This document shows, one piece after another, positions 1 through 10,838 of a DNA stretch of 64,000 nt. The DNA comes from Hypomesus transpacificus (taxonomy: Eukaryota; Chordata; Actinopteri; Osmeriformes; Osmeridae). Positions within the stretch are counted from its first letter, which is position 1, and the number at the start of each line of letters is the position of its first letter. Position numbers and translations under genes: made by a program. The notes beneath the pieces are model-generated. The model did no database searches, had not been told where the DNA came from, and was given only the letters and a program-made list of their open reading frames with translations. The stretch covers positions 8,704,100 to 8,768,099 of the forward strand of contig NC_061081.1 in NCBI RefSeq assembly GCF_021917145.1, written 5' to 3'.

Positions 1-95
1 AGACCAAAAAAATGCGTTGATTACAGTTGAATTACTTACTGATTAATGAATCAATTCATTCATTCAAATGTATTCTGAAGTTTTCAATTCATTAC

Positions 96-2641
96 CGTTG
101 CAGTGGGATTGTAAATGAGCTTCAGATAGGGCTGAAACAAAATATGAAGACAAATTCTTAGTAATTCAACCAGCAATATATCCTAAAATCATGAAACAAA
201 TCATGACAAAAATTAGAATGACTTACTTGAAGATTATAGGAAGGATTTCCAAACTATCACCAGAGAAAAAATATAAACACCATTAATTATCCTCAAAAGA
301 GAAATCTATTTCCCAGTTAGAGAAACTTATGATCATACCAATTGCCTCTGAGGTGCGTTGGGATCAACCTGTGAGACATATCAAAGACACATTATGGTTC
401 CAATATTGGTTTGATTCCTTATGCTTCATTACTGTTATGTTATCTTTCATTGCCACTGATGAAGCCATACAAAGGGTCTGTTTACTGTAAGAAGACTGAC
501 TCATACCATTGGTGGAGGTGGTCTTGTCGTGTCCTGATAGGAAAAGACAAGATATGTTAGAAAAGTAAAGGAAAGTGTCTTTGCTCCACCTTTAACGTGG
601 GTCCTTGCAACAGTCCCCAAGAGCCTCTATGATGCAGACATCTTTACTATATGCATCAAATGCTTACCAGTGGCAGCAGGAAAAGATTTTCCCCCTAAAA
701 AAAAAGGAATTATTTACACGTCCATGAACTGTTTGGTTTTGAGATGAACAGACTAGTCATAACCAGGAGGCAATTCATCACTAACCTCTTTCAGGGGAAG
801 GTCAGACACATTCTGTGAAAAAAAATGTTTGAGTTATTGATTAATTTAGCATACAGACAATTTACAGGAACAAACTCAAAGGAACTTAAAACGTTGCTCT
901 TACCTGGAAAATCACATTATCCGCCTGATGAAACAAGAAACAAAAATTTGACTGTCAATCATACCTGACATAATTAAGATATCACATTTCAGTAAGCTGT
1001 GTTTGATGTTGGAAAAATGACAAATGTTGTACTTTACCTTCAGGAAAGGGAAGAACTCCCTATTGCCCTGAACAAAGAAAAACATAATAAAGAGACTTAA
1101 ATCCACAGTCATTCCTCTTTAATGTTACAATGTACAGAACGTGACTGTGTGAGTGTCTGAGCAGCGTACCACAATCTCAGGCATCAGGGGCTTCCCTCCA
1201 ATAAGGATGTTGCCAGCTCCAGGGTATGGAAGCATCGGTCCAGGCTGCCCACAAACACAATCCACGTTTCATTTATTTGACGTCTTTTCTATCAGTCTAG
1301 TGTGTAGTCGAGGAGCATTGTTGCTGTGTATTACCCTTCTGTTTCGGTCCCGTGTGTCTGGCTGTCGTGCTCCTCCCCTGGGTCCTCCAGGCTTCCCAGG
1401 TCGGCCTCGCTGCCCACGCTGGGGCTCCTGGCCAGGGTAGGCCCTTGCGCCCTCAGGCTTGTACCCCAAACCAGGTCCCTGCATACATTATGTATTTTTG
1501 CATGTTAACTAAATGAAGTTTGTGTGTTAGGAAAGGTTGTTTGCGTTGCTGTACAACAGAGGTGGAAGGCTGGGTGGTGATGCGAGGTCTCCCATAGTTC
1601 CCTGCTCCCACCATGGAACCCAATCATCTTTCTACATCCCAAACAAGATTTAAAGATAGTATATCTATTCCATATGGCCATCTCTACTGTACAGTTATAG
1701 ATGTTAAAAGACTATCTAGACTACAATGACCTTAGGTTGGTCAGTGAGGAGTTGTCACCTACCAGTCTGTCCCCTCTTTCAGGGATTAAAGGGGGTCCTC
1801 CAGGCTGTGGGCTGCTGGGCGGCTGGGCGGCTCCATTCCCTGGTCCTGCTGTGGGCCTCTCTGGGAGCCAGGGGGGTATCTCTTTAGGCTACATGACATC
1901 AGGGACATCAGTTAGAATCGGCAATATGTTATTGCATATATTTTGTCATGGCCACAGAGAGGGAAATTCTTACCCATGTTGGATTGCCAGGTTTCCTCAC
2001 ATCCCACCATGGCCACAAAGGTCCTGCGCCCATTGGTTCTTGGCTTTCTTTCCCTCCACCCATTGGTTGACCCCAAAATTGTGGTAGAGCTCCTCCTCTG
2101 TCATTGGGCTGTACAGAACACTTGTTACAGTGACATTTATTTTAAATCAAGCATAATTGATGCGTGAATGGATGATAATAATTTCTGTCTAATGTTTTAA
2201 ATTCTTAATTTACGATCATCTAAAACTTACCCTCTTCGGGGGCATGTTAGTGTTTTCAGGAGGCCCACCTAAGGGGGATAATGGAGGGCTTCCTTGCTGC
2301 CACTGCCTCCATGGATCAGGCTGAGGAAGATTGATATAATCACAAATGTTTTACATCATCAAGCATCTAAATGAATCCAAAAATTATTTTCCAAACTAAT
2401 ATTTTACAGTTTGGGAATATGTAGAATGTGTACTCACTCGTGCAGCTACTGCTGAGAATAATAAAGCCACAACAAAAAGTTTGGCCATCATTCCAGATTA
2501 ACCTTTAAAACACACAATTAATATGTTTAAACACTCTAAATATATATATTTCTTCAAGAAATCAAGTGTCATTGTGCTACTTCTACCTGTGCCCTGACAA
2601 TGTCTCTGTACTCTCGGTTGTGTGTGGGCACTTTTATTTGA
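96..2641 (-). CDS. Gene A: P/G-rich SCPP with a train of micro-exons, 3' end outside window
   Basis: I read a minus-strand secreted P/Q/G-rich protein of the secretory calcium-binding phosphoprotein type. Coding exons, all phase 0 with GT-AG borders, in order: 2491-2438 (signal peptide MMAKLFVVALLFSAVAAR), 2320-2231, 2108-1974, 1888-1763, 1478-1335, 1244-1170, 1067-1038, 924-904, 812-786, 694-668, 533-507, 368-339, 253-227 and 131-96, then off the left edge. That is about 284 residues so far. The first six exons are rich in Pro, Gly, Trp and Gln; the 1478-1335 exon is basic and Gly/Arg/Pro-rich. The last eight encode only 7-12 residues each. A non-coding first exon lies near 2587-2612 behind a TATA-like box. 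A further small exon between 1479 and 1762 cannot be excluded. The SCPP class is inferred from signal exon, intron phase, composition and neighbours; the exact orthologue (SCPP5-like is one option) is not established. Confidence 0.72.
2631..2639 (-). promoter_or_regulatory. TATA-like box of gene A
   Basis: Minus strand reads AAATAAAAG about 20-30 bases before the inferred non-coding exon that ends with a GTAGAA donor at 2586-2581. It faces away from the gene B promoter about 600 bases off, so A and B are divergently transcribed. Confidence 0.5.
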
Positions 2642-3236
2642 AAGCAAGTGTTTTGAAATCCTCATTGTTTTGGAATACTCCTGTGGGATGTATGTGTGCA
2701 ATGATGTCTACAATTTCACATAGTGTTTCCATATAATAGGATTATAAATGATCTTGAGCTCAGAATTCAATTGCTAGTCCAAACAAAGGGATTGGCTTTG
2801 CCACGAAAATATGTGACACAGGAAAGAAACATAAAAATGACATCTACAAAACGTACTTTTTGTACTCATAAGGTTTTTACATTTTCAAACAGGAAGGCAT
2901 GTGGATGACTTTACACAATCTGTAATTTATCTCTAATCTGTATTTCATGTCTGAAAACATGTTTCAATACGTGACAGAGCTGGAATAACAGAATGAAGGA
3001 GACACACCAGAAATAGAAAATCATTGTTCTTAGCACTTGATTATCAGATTAAGCGGGTTTATGTTTCCAAAACAACCAGATTAACATGATTAGAATAAAC
3101 TGCCCAGTCCGAAATCACAATTAAACTGACATCAATTTTAATCCTGGATTACCACTCCTCTAATATTTCAGCATATGGGGCTTTGTTTTCACAACCTTTT
3201 CATCTGGTGTGACATATGATGACATCGGTGAGGCTC
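2642..3236. other. Intergenic spacer between divergent genes A and B
   Basis: No exon-like ORF or repeat is recognised. As the shared upstream region of two divergent SCPP genes it may hold common regulatory elements; no specific site is identified. Confidence 0.5.
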
Positions 3237-3244
3237 TTTAAAAG
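3237..3244 (+). promoter_or_regulatory. TATA-like box of gene B
   Basis: TTTAAAAG lies about 80 bases upstream of the GTAATT donor at 3325 that closes the non-coding first exon of gene B. Confidence 0.5.
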
Positions 3245-3463
3245 AACCCACAAGATGGATCTCCATCCATTGTTTTCTCTCATTTCTAAACCTGAAAATC
3301 TGTCAAGATTTGTGAGATTTAAAGGTAATTTACCATATATGTACTTGCATTTGTATGTGTGTCTGTTTAGGATGTTCACAGTACTGATATAATATGGTCA
3401 ACCTAAGATGTGGAGTATGGTTTAACTGTTTCTGTGTTCTCTATAGGATTTCCCCCCAGTACA

Positions 3464-4030
3464 ATGATGAAGACTGCAGTCATTCTGTCATGTCTTCTGG
3501 GGCTGGCACTGACTCTGCCTGTGAGTTTGACAATGTCAAGAAGATTTTCTTTTACTTGTCAGTCTTTTGCATTTCGTGAGTTGACAGCGTTGTCTGTTTT
3601 TCCAGGCGGAGGTGAAGCACCAACGAATGGCTCGCTCTGACTCTGACTCTGATTCTCACTCTAACTCCAACTCTGATGAGGTTTGCTTGCCTTAATTAGG
3701 CACTATAGTTATGCTCAAGTGAACCCAACTCCTAATTATCAGAATTAAACTCTCTTTTTATTTATACAGGCTAGTTTCAATTTGCCGCCTCAGCTAACGA
3801 AAGAGCAGTTGCTTCAACTGATCCTTAGCTTCCTCACACCACCTGCCCCACCTGCCCCAGCCTCAACTCCTGCTCCAGCCCCAGCCTCAACTCCTGCCCC
3901 AGCCTCAACTCCTGCCCCAGCCCCAGCCTCAACTCCTGCCCCAGCCTCAACTCCTGCCCCAGCCTCAGCCTCAACTCCTGCCCCAGCCTCAACACCTGCC
4001 CTGTGGGTCAATAAGGAAGTGTTTGGTTGA
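3464..4030 (+). CDS. Gene B: small SCPP with Ser/Asp exon and Ala/Pro/Ser/Thr repeats
   Basis: Three phase-0 coding exons: 3464-3520 (signal peptide MMKTAVILSCLLGLALTLP), 3606-3680 (25 residues, an alternating Ser-Asp/Ser-Asn run ending SNSNSDE), and 3770-4030 (NLPPQLTKEQLLQLILSFL, then about 50 residues of APAPASTP-type repeats, ending WVNKEVFG before TGA). Total 130 residues. The non-coding first exon ends at 3324. Ser-x-Glu at the exon-3 border is the Golgi kinase (Fam20C) phosphorylation motif typical of SCPPs, so the product is probably secreted, phosphorylated and calcium-binding. An AATAAA signal lies at 4117-4122. It shares its plan with genes C, D and E, so I read it as a tandem paralogue. 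I cannot assign a named orthologue. Confidence 0.82.
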
Positions 4031-4116
4031 TTTGATTGTCTCAGTCCATGATCCTGATATGAATATGAATTGTGTATCATCATATTGAATTCATTGCAAA
4101 GTCAATTTGGGAACAG

Positions 4117-4122
4117 AATAAA
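4117..4122 (+). terminator. Polyadenylation signal of gene B
   Basis: AATAAA about 87 bases after the gene B stop codon. Confidence 0.6.
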
Positions 4123-4564
4123 TTAAAATGCAGTAAATTCTAAATATTGAGTATTACTCAGTTTTCTCACTGAAAAGACTGATGCCATTTAAGAAAATCT
4201 TATGAGAAAGGAGAACAAATTCATGGAACAACTTAAAGCTAAAACTGTAAGCATGGAATGTTGTGCTTGAATACAGTCTGCTTAGTAGCCCATGTAAGAA
4301 CACAAGTCTTTTCAAAATGCAAGATGTATGTATGAATCACTGACCCTTTCAAAATGGCTTGACTAGATCTACAGGTTTCTTAACATCTGATGAAACACAA
4401 GGCTTTGTGGGAGGACTGTAGATTTACAGGTTTTGGGAATAAACCATTCAAAACTCAATGTCATCACATAATTTTTTTTTTTACCTTGTTTTGGGGGGGG
4501 GGGGGGACAAATGACCATAACAGCTTTGAGAGCTGATTGGTTGATTGTGTATGGCAGCGGTCTT

Positions 4565-4570
4565 TATAAA
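4565..4570 (+). promoter_or_regulatory. TATA box of gene C
   Basis: TATAAA about 85 bases upstream of the GTATGT donor at 4654 that ends the non-coding first exon. Confidence 0.6.
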
Positions 4571-4757
4571 GCCCACACTGGAGCTTCAGAAGTCACTACC
4601 ACATTTTGCTTGCTCCGATACAATTACACATTTTTGCATCTACTCTTCAACAGGTATGTATATTATACATGAGGCGACATCAAGGGTACCAGTGTCAGTT
4701 TAGTGTCATTGTCAGGCTGTAATTTCTTTATTTTCTTTAAAAGGATTCAAGAGAGTC

Positions 4758-5052
4758 ATGAAACTGTTGTTCCTGGTTGTGTGCTCCATTGGACTGTGTT
4801 CCTCCCTTCCGGTAAGCTCTGTGTTAAAACAGTTTATACGACAGACACAGGTTGTGTGATATGTGATATGCTTGCCCTGTTTAAATAATTGTATTTGTAT
4901 AATTGTTGAATTGCTTCTTTTTTAAGGTATCCAAGGAGGTCCATGATAGAGAGGAACGCTCTTCAAGTGATGAGGTTATTGTTGATCAAGAATCCTCATC
5001 ATTAATGTTACATGCACATACGATACAAGTCATATAAGCCTGCGCTTTACTA

Positions 5053-5139
<87 letters not shown>

Positions 5140-5401
5140 CTTTCTCCCTCTTTCTCTGTATGTGTTTCAGATGTATCGAGGTTTTAGAGGGTTCAATCCC
5201 TACCAGTTCCAGCCTCAGTTCCCATTCTACCCATACGCCCAGCCTCAGCCAACTCAGAACAACAACAATGCCCTCCTGACTCTCCTACCCTTCCTGCTGG
5301 CTAGTCTGGCCACTCCTGCAGCGGCCCCAGCTGCTGCCCCAGCTGCTGCCCCAGCCGCTGCCCCTGCTCCTGCTCCTGCTCCCGCTCCTGCTGGGAAGTA
5401 A
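4758..5401 (+). CDS. Gene C: small SCPP with aromatic/Pro/Gln core and Ala/Pro tail
   Basis: Coding exons, all phase 0: 4758-4811 (signal peptide MKLLFLVVCSIGLCSSLP), 4927-4974 (VSKEVHDREERSSSDE, a Ser-x-Glu phospho-motif at the exon end) and 5171-5401 (76 residues). The last exon starts MYRGFRGFNPYQFQPQF, passes through a YAQPQPTQNNNN segment and a hydrophobic LLTLLPFLLASLA stretch, and ends in AAAP then AP repeats before TAA. Total 110 residues. The non-coding exon 1 ends at 4653 and a polyadenylation signal is at 5487-5492. The same layout as B, D and E supports tandem duplication. It is probably secreted to a mineralising or epithelial matrix; that role is inferred from the SCPP family. 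A very long CT microsatellite sits in the intron just before the last exon. Confidence 0.85.
5055..5135. repeat. (CT)n microsatellite in the last intron of gene C
   Basis: About 80 bases of pure CT dinucleotides end some 35 bases before the gene C acceptor at 5170. The run forms an extreme polypyrimidine stretch and is likely length-polymorphic. Confidence 0.97.
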
Positions 5402-5486
5402 GATGGACTTCACCAGAAGACTGTGCAGCAAAGTCGTTGACTTTTGAAAATCCCGGTTGTAAATTAATACTCTTGAATTAGTCTTC

Positions 5487-5492
5487 AATAAA
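5487..5492 (+). terminator. Polyadenylation signal of gene C
   Basis: AATAAA 86 bases after the TAA stop of gene C. Confidence 0.65.
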
Positions 5493-5509
5493 TCAAACAA
5501 CGAAAACAA

Positions 5510-6930
5510 AATACTTTCTGGAGTTGTTTTGTTTTGCTGTGTTGTCAGTGCTTCTGAGAGTTATAGTCCCTGGCATTGCTTCAGATTTGTTTATCAGGTG
5601 TGTTCTGTTAAGCTGACCAGGTTAGCCTGTTTTCATTGACTACAATAGGTCAAAGTAGAACAAAGTTTCAAAAGTAAGGCTCTGCACAGAGGCCGAGGAC
5701 ATCATTGGCTATGGGCTTCCCATCCAATTGGACACCTACCACCTGCAATGCCAGAGAGAAAACCCACAAAATCACTGCAGCCAGTCCACAAACCGTTCCA
5801 ATTAACGTATGACAGATGGTTCCTAAGCATCAGTGCTCGTACAAACACAGACAGCTTCTACCTTCAGACAATTAGGCTACTCTGCACTTGCCATTTAGAC
5901 ATGACATCCATAATGTGAATTATGTTTGCACCACCAACTGCATTACTAAATGTAGCTTCATCTCAACCATTTATGTGTCTACATAACACTGCCACTCTGT
6001 ATTTGATTAATAAAATACTTCAACTTTTCATTGCTAGCTGTGTAGAAGTCTATATTGCTAATGGTTAAATTATTGTTTTCAGAACAACACTTGGTACAGG
6101 CACAGGAACAGGAAGTTGGGTCAATGTTAAATGATTTATCTGTGCTGGGCCTGTTGGTACCGCATTCATTGTGAAACTACTGTGGGTGTTTATGTGTGTG
6201 TTAGTTGTCAAAATTTACAAAATTGTAGGAACAAAATTGTAGGTACGTGAATATAGGTGGTGGGTATCACTAGTCTCTTACTTAGTTTGTGTGAATTGAA
6301 ACCGTTAGTTGGAGCCGTGAGTGTGAATCCACAAGGTGAACTGACGACTTTAGCAGAATGTTAACTGGTAAATGCAGTGTAGTCATGTGCAAGCCTGGCT
6401 AGTTACTCACTTCTGCCCGAACACACAAAGAGAAACCAGTTTTCTACATCCCAGCCTCTGTCAAAATATAAGCGTATTTAAAAGCCTGATGAAAACTTGA
6501 GGAAGTGATTCATGCTGAGATTCCAACAATAAGAGCAGAGACGGTAGGATCTGCCTAAATATGGTCATGCACATCCCTAGTCCTCAATAGCTCACACTAC
6601 CCCACCTCAGCAATCATAACATCTCTTAATGCTAATCTGTATAGATAGTATTTATAACATGTTTAAGGTAAATAATGAGGAAAGTCTTAGATGGGTGACC
6701 TGTCACATTGTGAAGAAATGATATCTAGTACACATATCCAAAACACTGTACCGTTCATGAAGACAAAACCCATATATGGCCCATGTTGTGGGATTATGGT
6801 ATCCAAGATTAATGAGCATGCCTGTTTGGCAATGCCAATCTAGCATGCCCAACCCAGACAACAAACAGTACGACACCCTTGCTTACAACACATTCGGTAA
6901 GCTTAATTAACGAGAGCAGTGATTGGCTGA
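5510..6930. other. Intergenic region between genes C and D
   Basis: About 1.4 kb of AT-rich sequence with no convincing exon, RNA gene or recognisable transposon. An AATAAA-like string near 6010 has no associated ORF. Confidence 0.5.
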
Positions 6931-6937
6931 AAGGTTG

Positions 6938-6945
6938 TATATATT
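6938..6945 (+). promoter_or_regulatory. TATA-like box of gene D
   Basis: A TATATAT-type string stands about 95 bases before the GTAAAA donor at 7037 that closes the non-coding first exon. Confidence 0.5.
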
Positions 6946-7156
6946 GTGCTGGGTGTTCTTTCCATCAGCTCATACACAAGAGACAACAAGAAGACTATTA
7001 TTCAAGATACTCACAGAGACCCTGAGACACACCAAGGTAAAACAGAAGAGTGTTTAGGTTCAGGATTTCTGTTCCTGGTCATATTAAACACTTACATATG
7101 ACTGTGGATTAAAGATGCTGATTATGATTGTTCATTTTTCTTATTTTGTGTTTTAG

Positions 7157-7767
7157 ATGCAGACATTTCGAATGAAGCTCGCAGTTCTTCTTGGATGCTT
7201 GATGCTTCTCTCTTCAGCATTGGTAGAAGTCAGACAGTTGGCTGAGGCAAACGTACACATGTAATTGGGATTTGTACTTCTCTACAAATGACTAAAGCGT
7301 GTCTATTTTAGGCTGAACCTGACCATGTCATCGAGAAGCGTTCTTCATCTTCATCTTCAAGCAATGAAGTGAGTCTAACTCTAGTCTGAGTGCATAAAAA
7401 CCAAGAACATCTGAATATCTTTATCAGAGTATCTTTATCAATATATGGTGCCATAGCATGAATCTCCAAAATTGTTGAAAGTGTTCATCTGAGATCACAG
7501 AAAACTGTAGCTGCATGTTGCTGACAGCATTTTCTTCTTGCCTTTTTTCCTTAACAGGACAGGAATGGCAACCCGAATTTCTTGCAGTTCTACAACTTCC
7601 TCTTGCTCCTCCAGAGACTTGGTCTGGCTCCTGCCCCTGCCCCTGCCCCTGCCCCTGCCCCTGCCCCTGCCCCTGCCCCTGCCCCTGCCCCTGCCCCTGC
7701 CCCTGCCCCAGCCCCTGCCCCAGCCCCTGCCCCTGCCCCAGCTCCTGCCCCAGCTCCAGGACGCTAG
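7157..7767 (+). CDS. Gene D: small SCPP with poly-Ser exon and (AP)n tail
   Basis: Phase-0 coding exons: 7157-7222 (MQTFR then MKLAVLLGCLMLLSSAL), 7312-7368 (AEPDHVIEKR followed by seven Ser and NE) and 7558-7767 (DRNGNPNFLQFYNFLLLLQR, LGL, then about 20 Ala-Pro dipeptides, ending GR before TAG). Total 110 residues from the first ATG. The internal ATG at 7172 would give a more usual signal peptide, so the true start is uncertain. The poly-Ser exon ends in the SSNE phospho-motif. Most of the last exon is an almost pure CCTGCC hexanucleotide run read in frame as Ala-Pro, so its length probably varies between alleles. AATAAA lies at 7864-7869. It is a paralogue of B, C and E by layout; no orthologue name is assigned. 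Confidence 0.85.
7628..7755. repeat. Coding hexanucleotide repeat (CCTGCC)n
   Basis: About 20 tandem copies of a six-base unit with a few CCAGCC/CAGCTC interruptions towards the 3' end. In the frame of gene D each unit encodes one Ala-Pro pair. Confidence 0.95.
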
Positions 7768-7863
7768 AGCATCAATCACAGACAGGAGCCAACAATGTCT
7801 TTTCTGACTGTAAATCTATGCAATAACCTGTCTGCTGGGATGATGTTGGTTTACACAATATGC

Positions 7864-7869
7864 AATAAA
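7864..7869 (+). terminator. Polyadenylation signal of gene D
   Basis: AATAAA about 97 bases after the TAG stop of gene D. Confidence 0.6.
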
Positions 7870-7879
7870 GACAATTGGA

Positions 7880-8800
7880 AATAGCACATATGGCTTCATG
7901 ACGTCATTGTTTGATAGGACCTTCTTGGTGTGATGCATGCTGTGTGTGGGTAACAACAAGTAAAGAAAGTAGTGTGTGTGTGGTAGTGTGTGTTTATGTG
8001 TGTGGCAAGTAGTGTACGTGTCAGTAAGAGAAACAGAACACCATGTGAAAAGAATCAACTGTCGAGATTCACTATATGTGATGCCTTCAGTAAGTCAATA
8101 ATCAGTAAAGTGATCCGAGTGGGGTAGAACCCACATCACCCCTCCTACAGTAGTAACAGCTGTTTGTTTACAGGACGTGTTAACAACGTTGGTTGCTGGT
8201 GGACACCCAAAGCGGTGTGGAAAATGATCCATTTCAACATGTCTTTAAGTCCTTCTGATGAGAACATGGGTGTAGTTGGTGCAGTAACAAACACAACACA
8301 GTTGTTTTGAAAGTTGTTCTCCTCGAAGCCCATTCTGAAGCAAGCAGGTGGCAAACCTAGAATAAGCTAGGTTACTTGGACTAAATGCATTGATCTTTAA
8401 CTGCATATTTCTCTGAAATATTCAAAACATTTCCACATTCTTTTTGCAAGACCTTTGAGAAAAAGGCTGAATAATGAGCTGGCTATTTTTGCCACAGGTA
8501 AGGGTAAATCTAATAAGTTATAAATATTTGTATTTGATATGTTAAGGTGTATCTTATATGCACGCTTAATTCTTGTCATTCAGTGTGTACATGTAACTGA
8601 AAGATGTTTTTTTGAGGATGTGTGTGTTTGTGTGTCAGTGTGTGTGTGTGCCTGCATGCGTGCTTGTGCGTACATGTGTTTGTGTGGGAATGTGTGTGAA
8701 TGAGTCTGTGCTTCTTTGTCTTTCTGTCTCAACATTTCAAACGTCTTTAACAATGAGTCATATTAGTGAGGAAATACTTGTTTTTTAATCCTAATTGGTT
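7880..8800. other. Intergenic region between genes D and E
   Basis: Contains GT-rich stretches (about 7970-8010 and 8615-8700) and no supported exon until the presumed non-coding first exon of gene E ending at 8938. Confidence 0.5.
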
Positions 8801-9056
8801 TATTAATTATTCAAGAGTTGGCTTGAGACATCTGAGAAAAAGAGAGTTGGAAGTTTAGATGTGAACACAGATGAGGAACTACCTGTTTAATCATACATGG
8901 AATTACCCTGAAGAACCTGCCAGATTCAAGTCCTCATGGTAAGTGAGCTCCCATTTATGAACTGTCCTTTTTATTAATCAACTATTAACAGAAAAAACTT
9001 GTTAGATTTTTGTGTATTAATAACATCTTTTTTTTTAAATCTTTTTTCAGTTCATC

Positions 9057-9622
9057 ATGAACTTTGTTTATCTGTTCATTCTCATCTTTGGAATTTTTCC
9101 TGAAGCTGTAAGTGTAACATAATAACATTATTCATAAAGTATATAAATCAATAGTTAGTGAAAGCTTTACTTGAATACAAATTAAGGAGGCTGATGCATG
9201 TAAAATGTTAAACCAAATGACTTTAGTATAAATGTATCAATACTTTTTTGCAGAACTGTGGTCGTCACTATCATAGAAGCTACTCTGACAGCGATGAGGT
9301 AAGAAAACGTATTTAAAATATAACTTTACTGGTCTATCATCTATTTGCAATACTAATGTCAACATATTTTAAACATATCTGTCTTGTGTTGTAGAGACGT
9401 AACATCTACCCAATCCCAACATTTCGCTGGTATCGCCCGATACGCCCGATGCATCCCCGCTTCCCCTTCCCTCTGTGGCCTCTATATCCTCGGCTGCTGC
9501 CCCGACCGGCCCCAGCCCCGGCCCCAGCCCCGGCCCCAGCCCCGGCCCCGGCCCCAAGCCCAAGCCCAGGACCTGCTACCCCACCCCCTGGTACCACCGC
9601 CAAACGAGGAGACAATGGCTAG
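9057..9622 (+). CDS. Gene E: small SCPP with Arg/Pro core and (AP)n stretch
   Basis: Phase-0 coding exons: 9057-9107 (signal peptide MNFVYLFILIFGIFPEA), 9254-9298 (NCGRHYHRSYSDSDE, ending in the Ser-x-Glu motif) and 9395-9622 (75 residues: RRNIYPIPTFRWYRPIRP, a Pro/Leu/Trp-rich stretch, about 12 residues of Ala-Pro repeats, then a PSPSPGP and TPPPGTTAKRGDNG tail before TAG). Total 107 residues. A donor at 8939 probably ends the non-coding first exon. Compared with B-D it is basic and aromatic and carries one Cys. It is the fourth member of the tandem array. Secretion and phosphorylation follow from the signal exon and acidic exon; matrix function is inferred from the family. Confidence 0.82.
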
Positions 9623-9699
9623 ACCTTCTCAGTGGTACCTGCACATGTCTGTGGATCCTTTCCTTAAACATCTCTTTTAAATGTCTTCAGTAGAATGTC

Positions 9700-10775
9700 T
9701 TATCCTCTGTTAACAATGAACCAGGGCAGCAAAGCTCTTTTCAACATGTCCATTTATTTCCACATTAAATAGATCCATCTGCATTTTGACTGGCTTTTTA
9801 TATGATTTGTGCTCTATTTCTGTTTTGTCAGAACATAAATTCCTTTTTTAATTGGATTAAGAATTGTGTTGCTTATTTTAATATTATTTCCGATTGTGTT
9901 TAGTCTTTATCTTATTTACACAATGTTGTTCTGGTCATGTTGAACAATTAGAATCTAAGATTTGAATTGAGAAGGTGGCATGAAGGCGTGTCCCAGGATG
10001 AGTCATGATCTTGATGTTTGCATGTGTGTCTCATTGTGTTTGTGTATGGGTTATTTTTTTCAATGTGTGTGGGAGAGTGCTGAAAACAGCCAATGGCACA
10101 GATCTAAATTATAGGATTAGCTCAGATTATGACATACCTAGGTGTTGCTGGTGTAATACTAGGCCTGTGAGGAAAGCACCCCAGTCACCAAGGCCAGTAA
10201 AGTGTCTAAGCCTGCACTCCAACCACACCACTCCTTATTGATGGATGGAGATACAAGCTGGGTCACTTGAAAACTGTATATTAGTTGGGACTACAAATCC
10301 TAACATCCTAGAACACCCAAATCCTAGATTACAAATCCCAGAAGCACATTGGCTCATGTCTGCATTTATAGATGCTGGACTTCTAATGTTAGTTATGATT
10401 TGGCAAGATTATTACCTCACCATGACACAAGATTCTTCTACTGATTTTATTGGTCTAAGTGTAATATATTCTTTTAACGCCATTGTGGTTGAGTCTAATT
10501 ACGGATGACGCATGGACCTCAGACTATGATGTAAAGAAAAATTATTGTCAGTGGCTTTTGTATGTTTGCTTGTGTGCCTTTTCAGACATTACAGCACTAA
10601 AACTAAATGAAAACCTCTCAATTACATCAAACCAGTGCTTGGTCTGTGGCCATTAGCTCATAGACCACTTCAGGTACTTCAAGAAAGGAAATTATGTTGG
10701 TCTGACGTGATTGGTTGGTTCGTTCCATGGACAGTGCATAAGTTGCAGATCTCTGGTGAATTCTCTCACTTTTTC
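9700..10775. other. Intergenic region between genes E and F
   Basis: No exon is supported. Two ACTACAAATCC-like strings occur at 10289-10350 (see findings). The rest is AT-rich unique-looking sequence. Confidence 0.45.
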
Positions 10776-10780
10776 TCTCA

Positions 10781-10786
10781 TATAAG
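10781..10786 (+). promoter_or_regulatory. TATA-like box of gene F
   Basis: TATAAG lies 53 bases before the gene F start codon at 10839. There is little room for an intron between them, so the start codon appears to sit in exon 1. Confidence 0.5.
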
Positions 10787-10838
10787 TACTTGTTTATACC
10801 CCTTTCTACTTTGAAAATTCAAAAACACAGTTTTTAAG

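Noticed and set aside
1153-2087. Plus-strand ORFs rich in Pro/Gly/Ser
   Set aside because: They are antisense shadows of the gene A exons; splice borders and a signal peptide exist only on the minus strand.
7495-7826. ORFs of (CP)n, (PLPL)n and (RG)n type
   Set aside because: They are other frames of the hexanucleotide repeat in gene D; only the Ala-Pro frame joins to phase-0 splice sites and a signal exon.
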